A model generated the notes under the pieces. The model made no database searches. It was given only the letters and a program-made list of their open reading frames with translations, and was not told the origin of the DNA. Below, in pieces: positions 1 to 7,689 of a stretch of 8,028 nt of DNA. The DNA is from Sphingomonas bacterium (lineage in GTDB: Bacteria > Pseudomonadota > Alphaproteobacteria > Sphingomonadales > Sphingomonadaceae). Made by a program: the position numbers and the translations under genes. Location of the stretch: the NCBI GenBank assembly GCA_026785645.1, contig JAJAZM010000111.1, forward strand, positions 1 to 8,028. Direction: 5' to 3'. How positions within the stretch are numbered: position 1 is the stretch's first letter; every line of letters starts with the position of its first letter.

Positions 1-1442
1 ACGAGAATGCCAAGGGCAAGGGCCGCATCGTGATGGCCACGGTCAAGGGCGACGTCCACGATATCGGCAAGAACATCGTCGGGGTCGTGCTCCAGTGCAA
101 CGGCTATGAAGTGATCGACCTCGGCGTGATGACCCCGTGGATGGAGATCCTCGAGACCGCCAACGACAACAATGCCGACATGATCGGCCTCAGTGGCCTG
201 ATCACCCCGTCGCTCGACGAGATGGTCACCGTCGCGAGCGAGATGGAGCGCGCCGGGATGGTCATGCCGCTGCTGATCGGCGGCGCGACCACCAGCCGCG
301 CGCATACCGCGCTGCGCATCGCGCCGGCTTATTCGGGCCCGGTGATCCACGTGCTCGACGCCAGCCGCGCGGTCGGGGTCGCCTCGGCATTGGTTAGCGA
401 CGGGCCGCAGAAGGCCGAGCTGATCGGATCGACCGCCGCCGATTATGACGCGATCCGGATCGCCCGATCGGGCCGCGCCGCGCATGATCTGGCAAGCATC
501 GACGAAGCCCGCGCCAACCGTTTCCCGTTCGATCCCGAGGGCAAGGCACCGCCGCCACTGAAGCCCGGGCTCCACCAGTTCGGCGAATGGCCGCTGCGCG
601 ATCTGAAAGCGCATATCGACTGGACGCCGTTTTTCCGCGCGTGGGAATTGGCGGGCAATTATCCCGCCATCCTCACCGATCCGGTGGTCGGCGAAAGCGC
701 CAGCAGCCTGTTCGCCGATGCGCAAGCGATGCTCGACCGGATCATCACTGAACATTGGCTCAGGCCGAGCGGCGTCGTCGGCCTGTGGCGCTGCCGCCGC
801 GACGGCGACGATGTGGTGGCGCTGGCGGGCAATGCCGAGGTGCGGCTGCCGTTCCTCCGCCAGCAAGTCCGAAAACGCGGTGCAGGGCAGGGGGGTCGCG
901 CCAACATGTGCCTCGCCGACTTCATCGACGGCGATGGCGACGACTGGATCGGCGGCTTTGCGGTCGGCATCCACGGCATCGAACCGCATCTTGAGCGATT
1001 CCGCGCCGCGACCGACGATTATTCGGACATCCTGTTGAAAGCGCTCGCCGATCGCCTTGCCGAAGCCTTCGCCGAGCGGCTCCACCAGCATGTCCGCGAA
1101 AGCCTGTGGGGCTATGCCGGGACCGAGGCCTTCGCCAACGTCGACTTGATCCGCGAAACCTACAACGGGATCCGCCCCGCGCCGGGCTATCCCGCCTGCC
1201 CCGATCATAGTCTCAAGCCCGTCCTGTTCGACATGCTCGGCGGCGATCCGGCGGGCGTCACGCTGACCGAGAATTTCGCAATGCTCCCCGCCTCGGCGGT
1301 ATCGGGCTTCTACTTCGGCCACCGCGATAGCCAATATTTCGGAGTCGCCAAGATCGGCCAGGACCAGCTCGCCGATTACGCCAGGCGCCGCGACATCGAC
1401 CTCGACACCGCCGCGCGCTGGCTTCGGCCGAACCTCGACTAG
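1..1442 (+). CDS. metH: Cobalamin-dependent methionine synthase, C-terminal part (5' end outside window)
   Basis: MetH transfers a methyl group from 5-methyltetrahydrofolate to homocysteine through cobalamin, in the cytoplasm, giving methionine. The frame is open from base 3 and 479 residues are visible before TAG at 1440. The cobalamin-binding Rossmann domain comes first: DVHDIG at visible residues 17-22 carries the His that ligates cobalt, followed by SGL near 64 and GGATTS near 93. The reactivation (AdoMet-binding) domain follows, starting near IDWTPFF (205-211) and containing RPAPGYPACPDH (391-402), the family's AdoMet-binding signature. The protein ends normally, shortly after YFGVAKIG. 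The homocysteine and folate domains would lie upstream. In some alphaproteobacteria the homocysteine domain is a separate gene, which cannot be judged here. The next gene starts 28 bp downstream on the same strand. Any GTG or ATG near 30-35 is internal, because matching family sequence precedes it. Confidence 0.97.
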   Translation, partial: ENAKGKGRIVMATVKGDVHDIGKNIVGVVLQCNGYEVIDLGVMTPWMEILETANDNNADMIGLSGLITPSLDEMVTVASEMERAGMVMPLLIGGATTSRAHTALRIAPAYSGPVIHVLDASRAVGVASALVSDGPQKAELIGSTAADYDAIRIARSGRAAHDLASIDEARANRFPFDPEGKAPPPLKPGLHQFGEWPLRDLKAHIDWTPFFRAWELAGNYPAILTDPVVGESASSLFADAQAMLDRIITEHWLRPSGVVGLWRCRRDGDDVVALAGNAEVRLPFLRQQVRKRGAGQGGRANMCLADFIDGDGDDWIGGFAVGIHGIEPHLERFRAATDDYSDILLKALADRLAEAFAERLHQHVRESLWGYAGTEAFANVDLIRETYNGIRPAPGYPACPDHSLKPVLFDMLGGDPAGVTLTENFAMLPASAVSGFYFGHRDSQYFGVAKIGQDQLADYARRRDIDLDTAARWLRPNLD

Positions 1443-1470
1443 GTTCGAGGGGTCGAGTAGCGCAACCGCG

Positions 1471-3450
1471 ATGATCCGCTTCCTTTTCCTCCTCCTTATG
1501 CTGATCGCCGCGCCCGCCGTGGCGCAGCCGATGCCCGCGCCGGGCAAGACCGCGATTGTCCCCGAGCTGGTGGTCGAGGCGAGCGCGGTGCCGGGCGGCG
1601 AGGTCGAGCTGGCGATCCTGATGCGCACTACGCCGGGCTGGCACGGTTACTGGCTCAACCCGGGCGACGCGGGCCTTCCGATGTCCGTCGAGTGGAGCTT
1701 GCCCAAAGGCTGGTCGGTCGGGCCGATGCGCTATCCAGTGCCGGTCAAACTGCTCGTCTCGGGCATCGTCAATCATGTCTATGAAAAGGATTATGCCGTC
1801 CTGCTGCGGCTCAAGGCGCCCGCCGGCCTGACCGGATCGCACCCGATTTCGGCGAAGATGCGCTGGCTGGCATGCACCGACAAGATTTGCGTTCCCGAGA
1901 AAGGCGAGGTGTCGCTGTCGGTCCCGACCGGCGGGATGGCCAATCCCGATCCGCGCTTCAACGAGTGGCGTCGCGCGCTGCCGCGCCCGCTGGTCACCCC
2001 GGCGCGGTTCCAATTGAGCAACGACAAGCTCCGCCTCGCCATCCCGCTCCCCGCCAGCGCGACGATCGGCGAGCCCTATTTCTTTCCCGCCGACGATGGC
2101 CCGATCGACTATGCCGCGCCGCAGAAGTTCGTGCGCAAGGGCGATCTTCTGGTGGCCGAACTGACCCGGCGGCGCGGCGAACCGGCGGCGATCAGCGGCG
2201 TATTGGCGCTCGGCGACGGACGCGGGCTGGAGCTTCAAGCGGTGCCAGGGCCGGTGCCGAGCACCGACGGGCCGGGAATCAACGCCGTGTTGCTCGCCAT
2301 CCTCGGCGCATTGGCGGGCGGAATTCTGCTCAATTTGATGCCGTGCGTGTTCCCGATCCTCGCGTTGAAGGCATTGCACCTGGCGCGATCGGGCGGCGAT
2401 GAAGCCACCGCTCGCCGCGATGCGCTGGGTTATGCCGCGGGCGCGATTGTCGGCACCGGCGCGCTCGGCATTGCCCTGCTCGCGATCCGCGCCGGGGGAA
2501 GCGCAGCGGGCTGGGCGTTCCAGCTGCAGGACCCGCGAACGATCCTCCTGCTGGCGCTGCTCGCCACCGCCATCACCCTGAATTTGCTGCGGGTGTTCGA
2601 GCTTCCGGTGATCGGCAGCGAACGCAACCCGACCGGCTCCTTTGGCACCGGCGCACTCGCCGCGTTCGTCGCCACGCCGTGCGCCGGCCCGTTTCTCGGC
2701 GCCGCGCTCGGCACCGCCTTATTGCTCCCCGCCGCCGGATCGATCGCGGTGTTCGCCGCGCTCGGGCTCGGGCTCGCGCTGCCGTTTGTCATTGTCGCCT
2801 TCGTCCCCGCGCTTCGCTCCAAATTGCCCAGGCCGGGGCCGTGGATGGTCCGCCTCCAGCGAATCCTCGCGGTGCCGATGGCGCTGACCGCGATCGCCTG
2901 CCTGTGGCTGCTGTGGCGGCAGGGTGGGGGAGGCGCGCTCGGGATCGGGCTCGCCGGGGCGCTCAGTCTGGGGCTTTTGCTGTTCGGGCTCGGCCTCCGG
3001 CAACGCGACGGCAAATCGGTGCTGTGGGGCGTGCCCGTCGCTTTGGCGCTGATCGGGGGGACGATCTGGCTGTTGCCGCCGCGCTCCGCCGAAACCCAGC
3101 GCGCCGCGACCGGACGCGAATGGAGCGTCGCCGCTGTCGCGCGCGAGCAAGCCGCGGGCCGCCCCGTGTTCGCCTATTTCACCGCCGACTGGTGCCTGAC
3201 CTGCAAGGTCAACGAAGCCGGCGCGATCGACCGCGCCGCGGTGCAGGCCGCGTTCCGCAAGGCGCGCGTCACCACGCTGGTCGGCGACTGGACCAATGGC
3301 GATCCGGCGATCACCCGTTTGCTCGAAAGCCGCGGCCGCGCCGGTGTGCCGCTCTATCTGTGGTACGAGCCGGGCAAGCCCGAGCCCGAGGAATTGCCGC
3401 AAGTGCTCACCCCCTCGATGCTCAGCGAGCGGGCAGCACGTCGGCGCTGA
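1471..3450 (+). CDS. dsbD: DsbD/ScsB-family membrane protein-disulfide reductase
   Basis: This protein is expected to carry electrons from cytoplasmic thioredoxin across the inner membrane to periplasmic thiol proteins. It has 659 residues. A signal peptide ends near AVA (16-18). A periplasmic N-terminal domain spans about 25-260 and has a Cys pair, C135 and C140. About eight membrane segments span 271-535, with the redox Cys in NLMPC (C292) and ATPC (C404). A C-terminal thioredoxin-like domain covers about 545-659, with WCLTC (C575, C578) and the cis-Pro loop GVP (625-627). Signal peptide plus eight segments places both soluble domains in the periplasm, as the family requires. The long N-terminal domain and total length fit ScsB-like proteins better than E. 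coli DsbD (565 residues). No strong Shine-Dalgarno precedes the ATG (GAGGGG lies about 18 nt upstream), so translation may depend on metH. No scsC or scsD partner is visible. The exact client is unknown. Confidence 0.9.
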   Translation: MIRFLFLLLMLIAAPAVAQPMPAPGKTAIVPELVVEASAVPGGEVELAILMRTTPGWHGYWLNPGDAGLPMSVEWSLPKGWSVGPMRYPVPVKLLVSGIVNHVYEKDYAVLLRLKAPAGLTGSHPISAKMRWLACTDKICVPEKGEVSLSVPTGGMANPDPRFNEWRRALPRPLVTPARFQLSNDKLRLAIPLPASATIGEPYFFPADDGPIDYAAPQKFVRKGDLLVAELTRRRGEPAAISGVLALGDGRGLELQAVPGPVPSTDGPGINAVLLAILGALAGGILLNLMPCVFPILALKALHLARSGGDEATARRDALGYAAGAIVGTGALGIALLAIRAGGSAAGWAFQLQDPRTILLLALLATAITLNLLRVFELPVIGSERNPTGSFGTGALAAFVATPCAGPFLGAALGTALLLPAAGSIAVFAALGLGLALPFVIVAFVPALRSKLPRPGPWMVRLQRILAVPMALTAIACLWLLWRQGGGGALGIGLAGALSLGLLLFGLGLRQRDGKSVLWGVPVALALIGGTIWLLPPRSAETQRAATGREWSVAAVAREQAAGRPVFAYFTADWCLTCKVNEAGAIDRAAVQAAFRKARVTTLVGDWTNGDPAITRLLESRGRAGVPLYLWYEPGKPEPEELPQVLTPSMLSERAARRR

Positions 3451-5113
3451 ATAGCTTCTTCCCTGCCACCCACGTCTCAAGCACCCTGGTCGCGGCGAGC
3501 GCCTTCTGGTCGACCTGGGCGACATCGCGGTCGACCAGGATGAAATCGGCCCATTTGCCCGGCTCGAGGCTGCCGATCTTGCCCTCGGCGAACCCGGCAT
3601 AGGCCGCGCCGCGCGTGAATCCGTTCAGCGCGGTTGCGAAGCTGACCTTCTCCACGGGCCGCCACCCGCCCGGCGGCTGGCCATTCGGATCCTGCCGGCT
3701 GACTGCAGCACTCAAGCCCGGGAACGGGTTGGGGCTCTCGACCGGAAAGTCCGAGCCAAACGCCAGCCGCACCCCCATCCGCTCGATCGTACGCCACGCA
3801 TAAGCGCCCTTCAATCGCGGCGGGTCGAGCCGCGCTTCGGCCATCGTCCGGTCGCTGGTCTGGTGGGTCGGCTGCATCGACGCGATGATCCCGGCGGGTT
3901 TGAGCCGCTTGAGGTCCGCCGGGTCGGCGATCTGCAAATGCTCGATCCGCCACCGCCGGTCGCCCTTGTGGCGCTTGTTAAGCCCTTCGAACGTGCGGAT
4001 CACTTGCGCATTGGCGGCATCGCCGATGGCGTGGATCGCCAGCTGATAGCCGCCCGCCGCCGCCGCTTCGGCCTGTGCGCCAAGCTCGGCATCGGTCAGG
4101 AACCGCAGGCCCCGCGTGTTGGGCTTGTCGTGATAGGGTGCCTTGAGCCACGCCCCGCGCGATCCCAGCGCGCCATCAGCATAGAGCTTGACCCCGCCCA
4201 GGTGCAGCCGGTCGGCGTAAAGCCAGCCGCTTGTACTGCCGGATATGGAACGGATCGGCGCCAGGCCATCGGCATAGCTCATGATGCGGATGCCGAGGCG
4301 CCCCCGCTCGCCCGCTCGACGCATTGCATCCCAGCCGCTGACTGACGTGCCCATGTCGGCGACTGCGGTGATTCCGTTGGCGAGCAGCGCTACCTGGGCC
4401 GCTGCCAGGGCGCGATCCATTACTTCCGGCGTGGTGGCGGGGATCTTGTCGGCGACCAGCGCGATCGCATTGTCGATGAATAGGCCGGTGGGAACGCCAT
4501 TGGCGCTCCGTTCAACCTGTCCTCCCGTGGGGGAGACCGTTGCGGCCATTACACCCGCCGCCTTGAGCGCGGCCGTGTTGCCGATGGCGGCATGGCCGTC
4601 GACGCGCGTCAGCCAGACCGGCCGGTCCATGACGACCGCGTCGAGATCGGCGGCGGTCGGGAAACGCTTGTCGGGCCACAATTCCTGGTTCCAGCCGCGA
4701 CCCGTAATCCAGCCGTCGCCGGACGTGGCGTCGGCATGCGCCTTGAGCCTGCGCTGCAGCTCGGCGAGCGAACTTGTGCCGGTAAGATCGAGCTGGATAA
4801 GGACGAGGCCGAGTCCGCCGCCGCCACCCGGCGAGTCAATCACATGGCCATGCGCGTCGATCAGACCGGGCAGCAAGGTCTTGCCCCCGGCATCGATCCG
4901 CCTGGCAATTCGCAACGGCCGCCTCTGCCCCTTGGCCAGCACCACCTTGACCTTGCCGTCGTCGCCGATGACCAGTCCGGTGAAACGTTGCAGCTTGCCC
5001 GACGCATCGACCTGCACCCCATTGGCGTTGTCGATCAGCGTATCGGCGAGTGCAGGGGCGGCGACGAGCAGCGCGGCGGCCAAGGCGATTGGCGCGATCA
5101 GGGACGTTTTCAT
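3422..5113 (-). CDS. Exported YtcJ-like metal-dependent amidohydrolase (Amidohydrolase_3)
   Basis: A 563-residue hydrolase of the amidohydrolase superfamily. A signal peptide (MKTSLIAP, hydrophobic run, cleavage near ALA-DT at 21-25) puts it in the periplasm or outside. A small beta-sandwich segment precedes PGLIDAHGH (82-90), whose two His are metal ligands. Other expected catalytic residues are K309 in GGVKLYADGALGS (possible carboxylated Lys), H361 in AIHAIGD, H392 in RIEHLQ and D455 in FGSDFPVES. The C-terminus closes with the usual GSLEPGKWADFILVDRD motif. The substrate (an N-acyl, amide or cyclic imide compound) cannot be inferred. The start is uncertain: an in-frame ATG at 5125 would add MPRP, but ATG 5113 gives a cleaner signal peptide. 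The frame stays open a further 416 codons upstream, antisense to ilvA; that extension is spurious. The 3' end overlaps the dsbD 3' end by 29 bp, and the 5' end faces ilvA. Confidence 0.92.
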   Translation of the reverse strand: MKTSLIAPIALAAALLVAAPALADTLIDNANGVQVDASGKLQRFTGLVIGDDGKVKVVLAKGQRRPLRIARRIDAGGKTLLPGLIDAHGHVIDSPGGGGGLGLVLIQLDLTGTSSLAELQRRLKAHADATSGDGWITGRGWNQELWPDKRFPTAADLDAVVMDRPVWLTRVDGHAAIGNTAALKAAGVMAATVSPTGGQVERSANGVPTGLFIDNAIALVADKIPATTPEVMDRALAAAQVALLANGITAVADMGTSVSGWDAMRRAGERGRLGIRIMSYADGLAPIRSISGSTSGWLYADRLHLGGVKLYADGALGSRGAWLKAPYHDKPNTRGLRFLTDAELGAQAEAAAAGGYQLAIHAIGDAANAQVIRTFEGLNKRHKGDRRWRIEHLQIADPADLKRLKPAGIIASMQPTHQTSDRTMAEARLDPPRLKGAYAWRTIERMGVRLAFGSDFPVESPNPFPGLSAAVSRQDPNGQPPGGWRPVEKVSFATALNGFTRGAAYAGFAEGKIGSLEPGKWADFILVDRDVAQVDQKALAATRVLETWVAGKKLFSADVLPAR

Positions 5114-5164
5114 GGGGCGTGGCATAGCATTGTTTGGAGGCTCCGGAAGGGCTAGTCGCCAGCC
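5114..5164. promoter_or_regulatory. 51-bp divergent intergenic start region
   Basis: This short gap holds the translation signals of both divergent genes. It contains GGAGGCTCC (5136-5144), a 9-bp palindrome centred on one G, which reads as GGAG on both strands. On the plus strand a second purine run, GGAAGG (5145-5150), lies 14 nt before the ilvA ATG. On the minus strand the GGAG lies 15 nt before the alternative amidohydrolase ATG at 5125. I see no convincing -35/-10 pair on either strand, so promoters probably extend into the facing coding region. Confidence 0.5.
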
Positions 5165-6385
5165 ATGAACCTCACCGTGCCGACCATCGACGACATCCGC
5201 ACCGCCGCCAAACGCATCGCGGGCGCGGTGGTCCACACCCCGACCCTGTGCAGCCGTACCTTGTCCGAAATCATCGGCGCCGAAGTCTGGCTCAAGTTCG
5301 AGAATCTCCAGTTCACCGCCGCCTACAAGGAGCGCGGCGCGCTCAACAAATTGCTCCAGCTGACCGACGACGAACGCCGGCGCGGGGTGATCGCCGCCTC
5401 GGCCGGCAATCATGCCCAGGCGGTCGCCTATCACGGCAAGCGGCTCGGCATTCCGGTGACCATCGTCATGCCCACCCCGACCCCATCGGTGAAGGTCACC
5501 CAGACCGAGGGTCATGGCGCCCGCGTGGTGCTGTTCGGCGAAAGCTTCGACGATGCCTATGACAAAGCGCGCGAGATGGAGGCGGAGGAGGCGATGGTGT
5601 TCGTCCATCCGTTCGACGACGCCCAGATCATCGCCGGTACCGGCACCATCGCGCTCGAAATGCTTGCCGTTGTGCCCGATCTCGATGTGCTGGTGGTGCC
5701 GATCGGCGGCGGCGGGCTGATCTCGGGCATCGCGATCGCCGCCAAGACGCTCAACCCCGCAATCGACGTGATCGGGGTCGAGGCCGAGCTCTACCCGTCG
5801 ATGAAGAATGTCGTCGAGGGCCGCCGCGGCCCAATCGGCGGAGACACGCTGGCCGAGGGGATTGCGGTCAAGGAGCCGGGCCGGCTGACCCGCGCGATCA
5901 TTGCCGACCAGGTCGACAGCATCGAACTGGTCGCCGAGCGCGATATCGAACATGCCGTGGCTTTGCTGGTGGCGATCGAGAAGACCGTGGTCGAGGGCGC
6001 GGGCGCGGCGGGCCTCGCGCTGCTGCTCGCCCATCCGGGGCGCTTCGCCGGCAAGAAGGTCGGCACCATTTTGTGCGGCGGCAATATCGACACCCATTTG
6101 CTGGCCAATGTGCTGGTCCGCGAACTGGTCCGCTGCGGGCGCATCGCGCGACTCCGGATCAACGCCCAGGATCGCCCCGGCGCGCTGGCCGCGATCACCG
6201 CCAAATTCCACGAATGCGGGGTCAACATCATCGAGGTCGAGCATCAGCGCATCTTCACCCGATTGCCGGCCAAGGACACGTTGATCGAAGTCGAGTGCGA
6301 AGCCCGCGACGCGCAGGCGATCGAAACCCTCGTCGAGCGCCTCGAATCGGCCAACTTCCACGTCGAGCGGGCCAGCCTCGACTAA
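5165..6385 (+). CDS. ilvA: Threonine ammonia-lyase, medium form with ACT domain
   Basis: A PLP enzyme that deaminates threonine to 2-oxobutanoate and ammonia in the cytoplasm, the entry step to isoleucine or a catabolic step. It has 406 residues, matching the medium-form family (about 400, one regulatory domain) rather than E. coli IlvA (514). AAYKERGALNKL carries the PLP lysine K55. SAGNHAQ (79-85) contacts substrate, GGGGLISG (181-188) holds the cofactor phosphate, and CGGNID (304-309) closes the catalytic domain. A C-terminal ACT-like domain covers about 327-402 (RINAQDRPGALAAIT and following), suggesting allosteric control by amino acids. The start is well fixed: an in-frame TAG at 5153-5155 leaves ATG 5165 as the only reasonable start. 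Serine deamination or a purely catabolic role is possible. No other ilv gene lies in the window. Confidence 0.93.
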   Translation: MNLTVPTIDDIRTAAKRIAGAVVHTPTLCSRTLSEIIGAEVWLKFENLQFTAAYKERGALNKLLQLTDDERRRGVIAASAGNHAQAVAYHGKRLGIPVTIVMPTPTPSVKVTQTEGHGARVVLFGESFDDAYDKAREMEAEEAMVFVHPFDDAQIIAGTGTIALEMLAVVPDLDVLVVPIGGGGLISGIAIAAKTLNPAIDVIGVEAELYPSMKNVVEGRRGPIGGDTLAEGIAVKEPGRLTRAIIADQVDSIELVAERDIEHAVALLVAIEKTVVEGAGAAGLALLLAHPGRFAGKKVGTILCGGNIDTHLLANVLVRELVRCGRIARLRINAQDRPGALAAITAKFHECGVNIIEVEHQRIFTRLPAKDTLIEVECEARDAQAIETLVERLESANFHVERASLD

Positions 6386-6506
6386 CCTCGATCATCCCAC
6401 ATCGGGACACCCGCCAACCTTTACCCTGTTCGCCCTGCCACTAACTCTTTCCAACTGCGTTTACCGGTCGCATAAAGACTTTCGTAACCATTTGGAGGCC
6501 GTCGGG
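6386..6506 (+). promoter_or_regulatory. ilvA-bpt intergenic region with candidate sigma70-type promoter
   Basis: The 121-bp gap is less GC-rich than the flanking genes. TTTCCA (6449-6454) and CATAAA (6472-6477) match the -35 and -10 consensus at 4 of 6 positions each, with 17-bp spacing. Initiation near 6484 would give a leader of about 22 nt containing the Shine-Dalgarno at 6494-6498. No hairpin followed by a T-run is present after ilvA, so read-through from ilvA is also possible. The assignment rests on weak consensus matching only. Confidence 0.27.
6494..6498 (+). promoter_or_regulatory. Shine-Dalgarno deciding the bpt start
   Basis: GGAGG sits 8 nt before TTG 6507. The alternative TTG at 6492 overlaps this motif and has no purine-rich site upstream of it, so the downstream TTG is the better start. 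Confidence 0.8.
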
Positions 6507-7316
6507 TTGAGCGCACCATTTCGCTTTCCCAAATTCTTTGTCACCAACCCTTCGCCATGCCCCTATTTACCGGGCAAGGTGGAGCGCAAGGTGTTCACCG
6601 AATTGTCGGGCCGCCATTCGAGCGAGCTGAACGAGGCGCTCGGGCGGATCGGGTTCCGCCGCTCGCAGTCGGTCGCTTACCGGCCCAGCTGCATCGATTG
6701 CTCGGCGTGCGTCTCGGTCCGGGTCAAGGCCGACCAGTTCACCCCCAGCGCGACCCAGCGCAAGCTGATGCGCCGCCATGCCGATCTCGAGGTCAGCGCC
6801 TGCCGCCCGTGGACCACCGAGGAGCAATATGCGCTGCTCCGCGGCTATCTCGCGCAGCGTCACCCCGGCGGCGGAATGGCCGAAATGGACGAGCATGACT
6901 TCGCCGACATGGTCGAGCAGACCCCGGTCCGCACCTACGTCGTCGAATATCGCGAGCCGTCGGTCGATGGCGTTCCCGGCCGGCTAGTCGGGGCCTGCCT
7001 CAGCGACCAGCAGGGCGATGGCCTCAGCATGATCTACTCATTCTACGACGTCGATCCGGGCGCCCGCCGCGGCCTCGGCACCTACATCATCCTCGACCAC
7101 ATCATCCGCGCCGCGCGCTCGGGCCTGCCCTTTGTCTACCTTGGCTATTGGGTCGAAGGCTCGGACCGCATGGCCTACAAGGCGACCTTCAAGCCGATGG
7201 AACGGCTCGGTCGCGAAGGCTGGGCGCCGATGGACGCGGTCGATATCACGCAAGCCCCCTCGATCGGCGACCAGCTTCCCAGCCGGAGCCCGAGGCGCAT
7301 CCTGGTCGACGCGTAA
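6507..7316 (+). CDS. bpt: Bpt-type aspartate/glutamate leucyltransferase (arginyltransferase family)
   Basis: Family members transfer an amino acid (Leu in characterised bacterial Bpt) from aminoacyl-tRNA to N-terminal Asp or Glu, creating an N-degron that ClpS delivers to ClpAP. It is a soluble cytoplasmic enzyme of 269 residues from TTG 6507. The N-terminal ATE domain has FFVTNPSPCPYLPG (10-23) and RPSCIDCSACVSVRV (59-73), giving four conserved-type Cys: C18, C62, C65 and C68. The C-terminal GNAT-like domain contains SMIYSFYDVD (174-183), RRGLGTYIILDHI (187-199), YLGYWVEGSDRMAYKATFKP (211-230) and a final basic stretch. Candidate TTG starts occur at 6492 and 6507, with an in-frame stop at 6474. 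Only 6507 has a correctly spaced GGAGG, and it yields the typical MSAPFRFP N-terminus. Leu versus Arg specificity cannot be decided from sequence. Confidence 0.93.
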   Translation: MSAPFRFPKFFVTNPSPCPYLPGKVERKVFTELSGRHSSELNEALGRIGFRRSQSVAYRPSCIDCSACVSVRVKADQFTPSATQRKLMRRHADLEVSACRPWTTEEQYALLRGYLAQRHPGGGMAEMDEHDFADMVEQTPVRTYVVEYREPSVDGVPGRLVGACLSDQQGDGLSMIYSFYDVDPGARRGLGTYIILDHIIRAARSGLPFVYLGYWVEGSDRMAYKATFKPMERLGREGWAPMDAVDITQAPSIGDQLPSRSPRRILVDA

Positions 7317-7689
7317 GCTGCTCCCCGGCGAAAGGGCATCCCGCCAAGTATTACTTTGTGGGAACCCGATGGCCGGGGCCAGGCGCGCGCCAGCGCGATC
7401 CACCCCCAATGAAGCGAAGCCTGTACGCTGCAGCCCCGTTGCAGCTGAGGCGTCACGAGCCTCGACCTCGGCCTTTGCCGGGTGACTGGCGAAAGCGACC
7501 GGAGCGACGGTGGCCGTGCGTCACCCATTGCCCGTCTTCGACCCAAAGCCGTCATTCTGAATCATAGCCAGACAGTGAGATCCTCGGCCAAGCATGTGGA
7601 GCGCACTTCATCGGCAATAAATCGGTTCCGCATCGGTCGATCGTCGGCTCCTCCGCCACGCCAACGATTGCTGGCTCGCACAATCTCTG

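Noticed and set aside
1258..2379. 373-codon minus-strand open frame over metH and dsbD
   Set aside because: It lies antisense to two clearly identified genes, and its Arg/Gln/His-rich low-complexity product is typical of GC-rich shadow frames.
2719..3600. 293-codon minus-strand open frame over dsbD and the amidohydrolase 3' end
   Set aside because: Its product is Arg/Pro/Gly-rich and lacks any family motif, while both overlapped genes have full catalytic motifs.
4281..5168. 295-codon plus-strand open frame antisense to the amidohydrolase
   Set aside because: Ser/Ala/Pro-rich shadow product without recognisable domains; the opposite strand encodes a complete enzyme.
6376..6395. CCTCGA direct repeat at the ilvA stop and the similar metH stop context
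   Set aside because: Both proteins end in Leu-Asp with the same codons; the short similarity needs no other explanation.
6483..6490. CGTAACCAT-like string resembling a CtrA half-site before bpt
   Set aside because: The full TTAA-N7-TTAA arrangement is absent, and an 8-base near match is expected by chance.
7382..7391. GGCGCGCGCC palindrome as an operator or terminator
   Set aside because: It has no loop, no T-run and no adjacent promoter; such palindromes are common at this GC content.
7427..7445. GCTGCA/TGCAGC hairpin as a bpt terminator
   Set aside because: Six base pairs, over 100 nt after the stop, and no U-tract follows.
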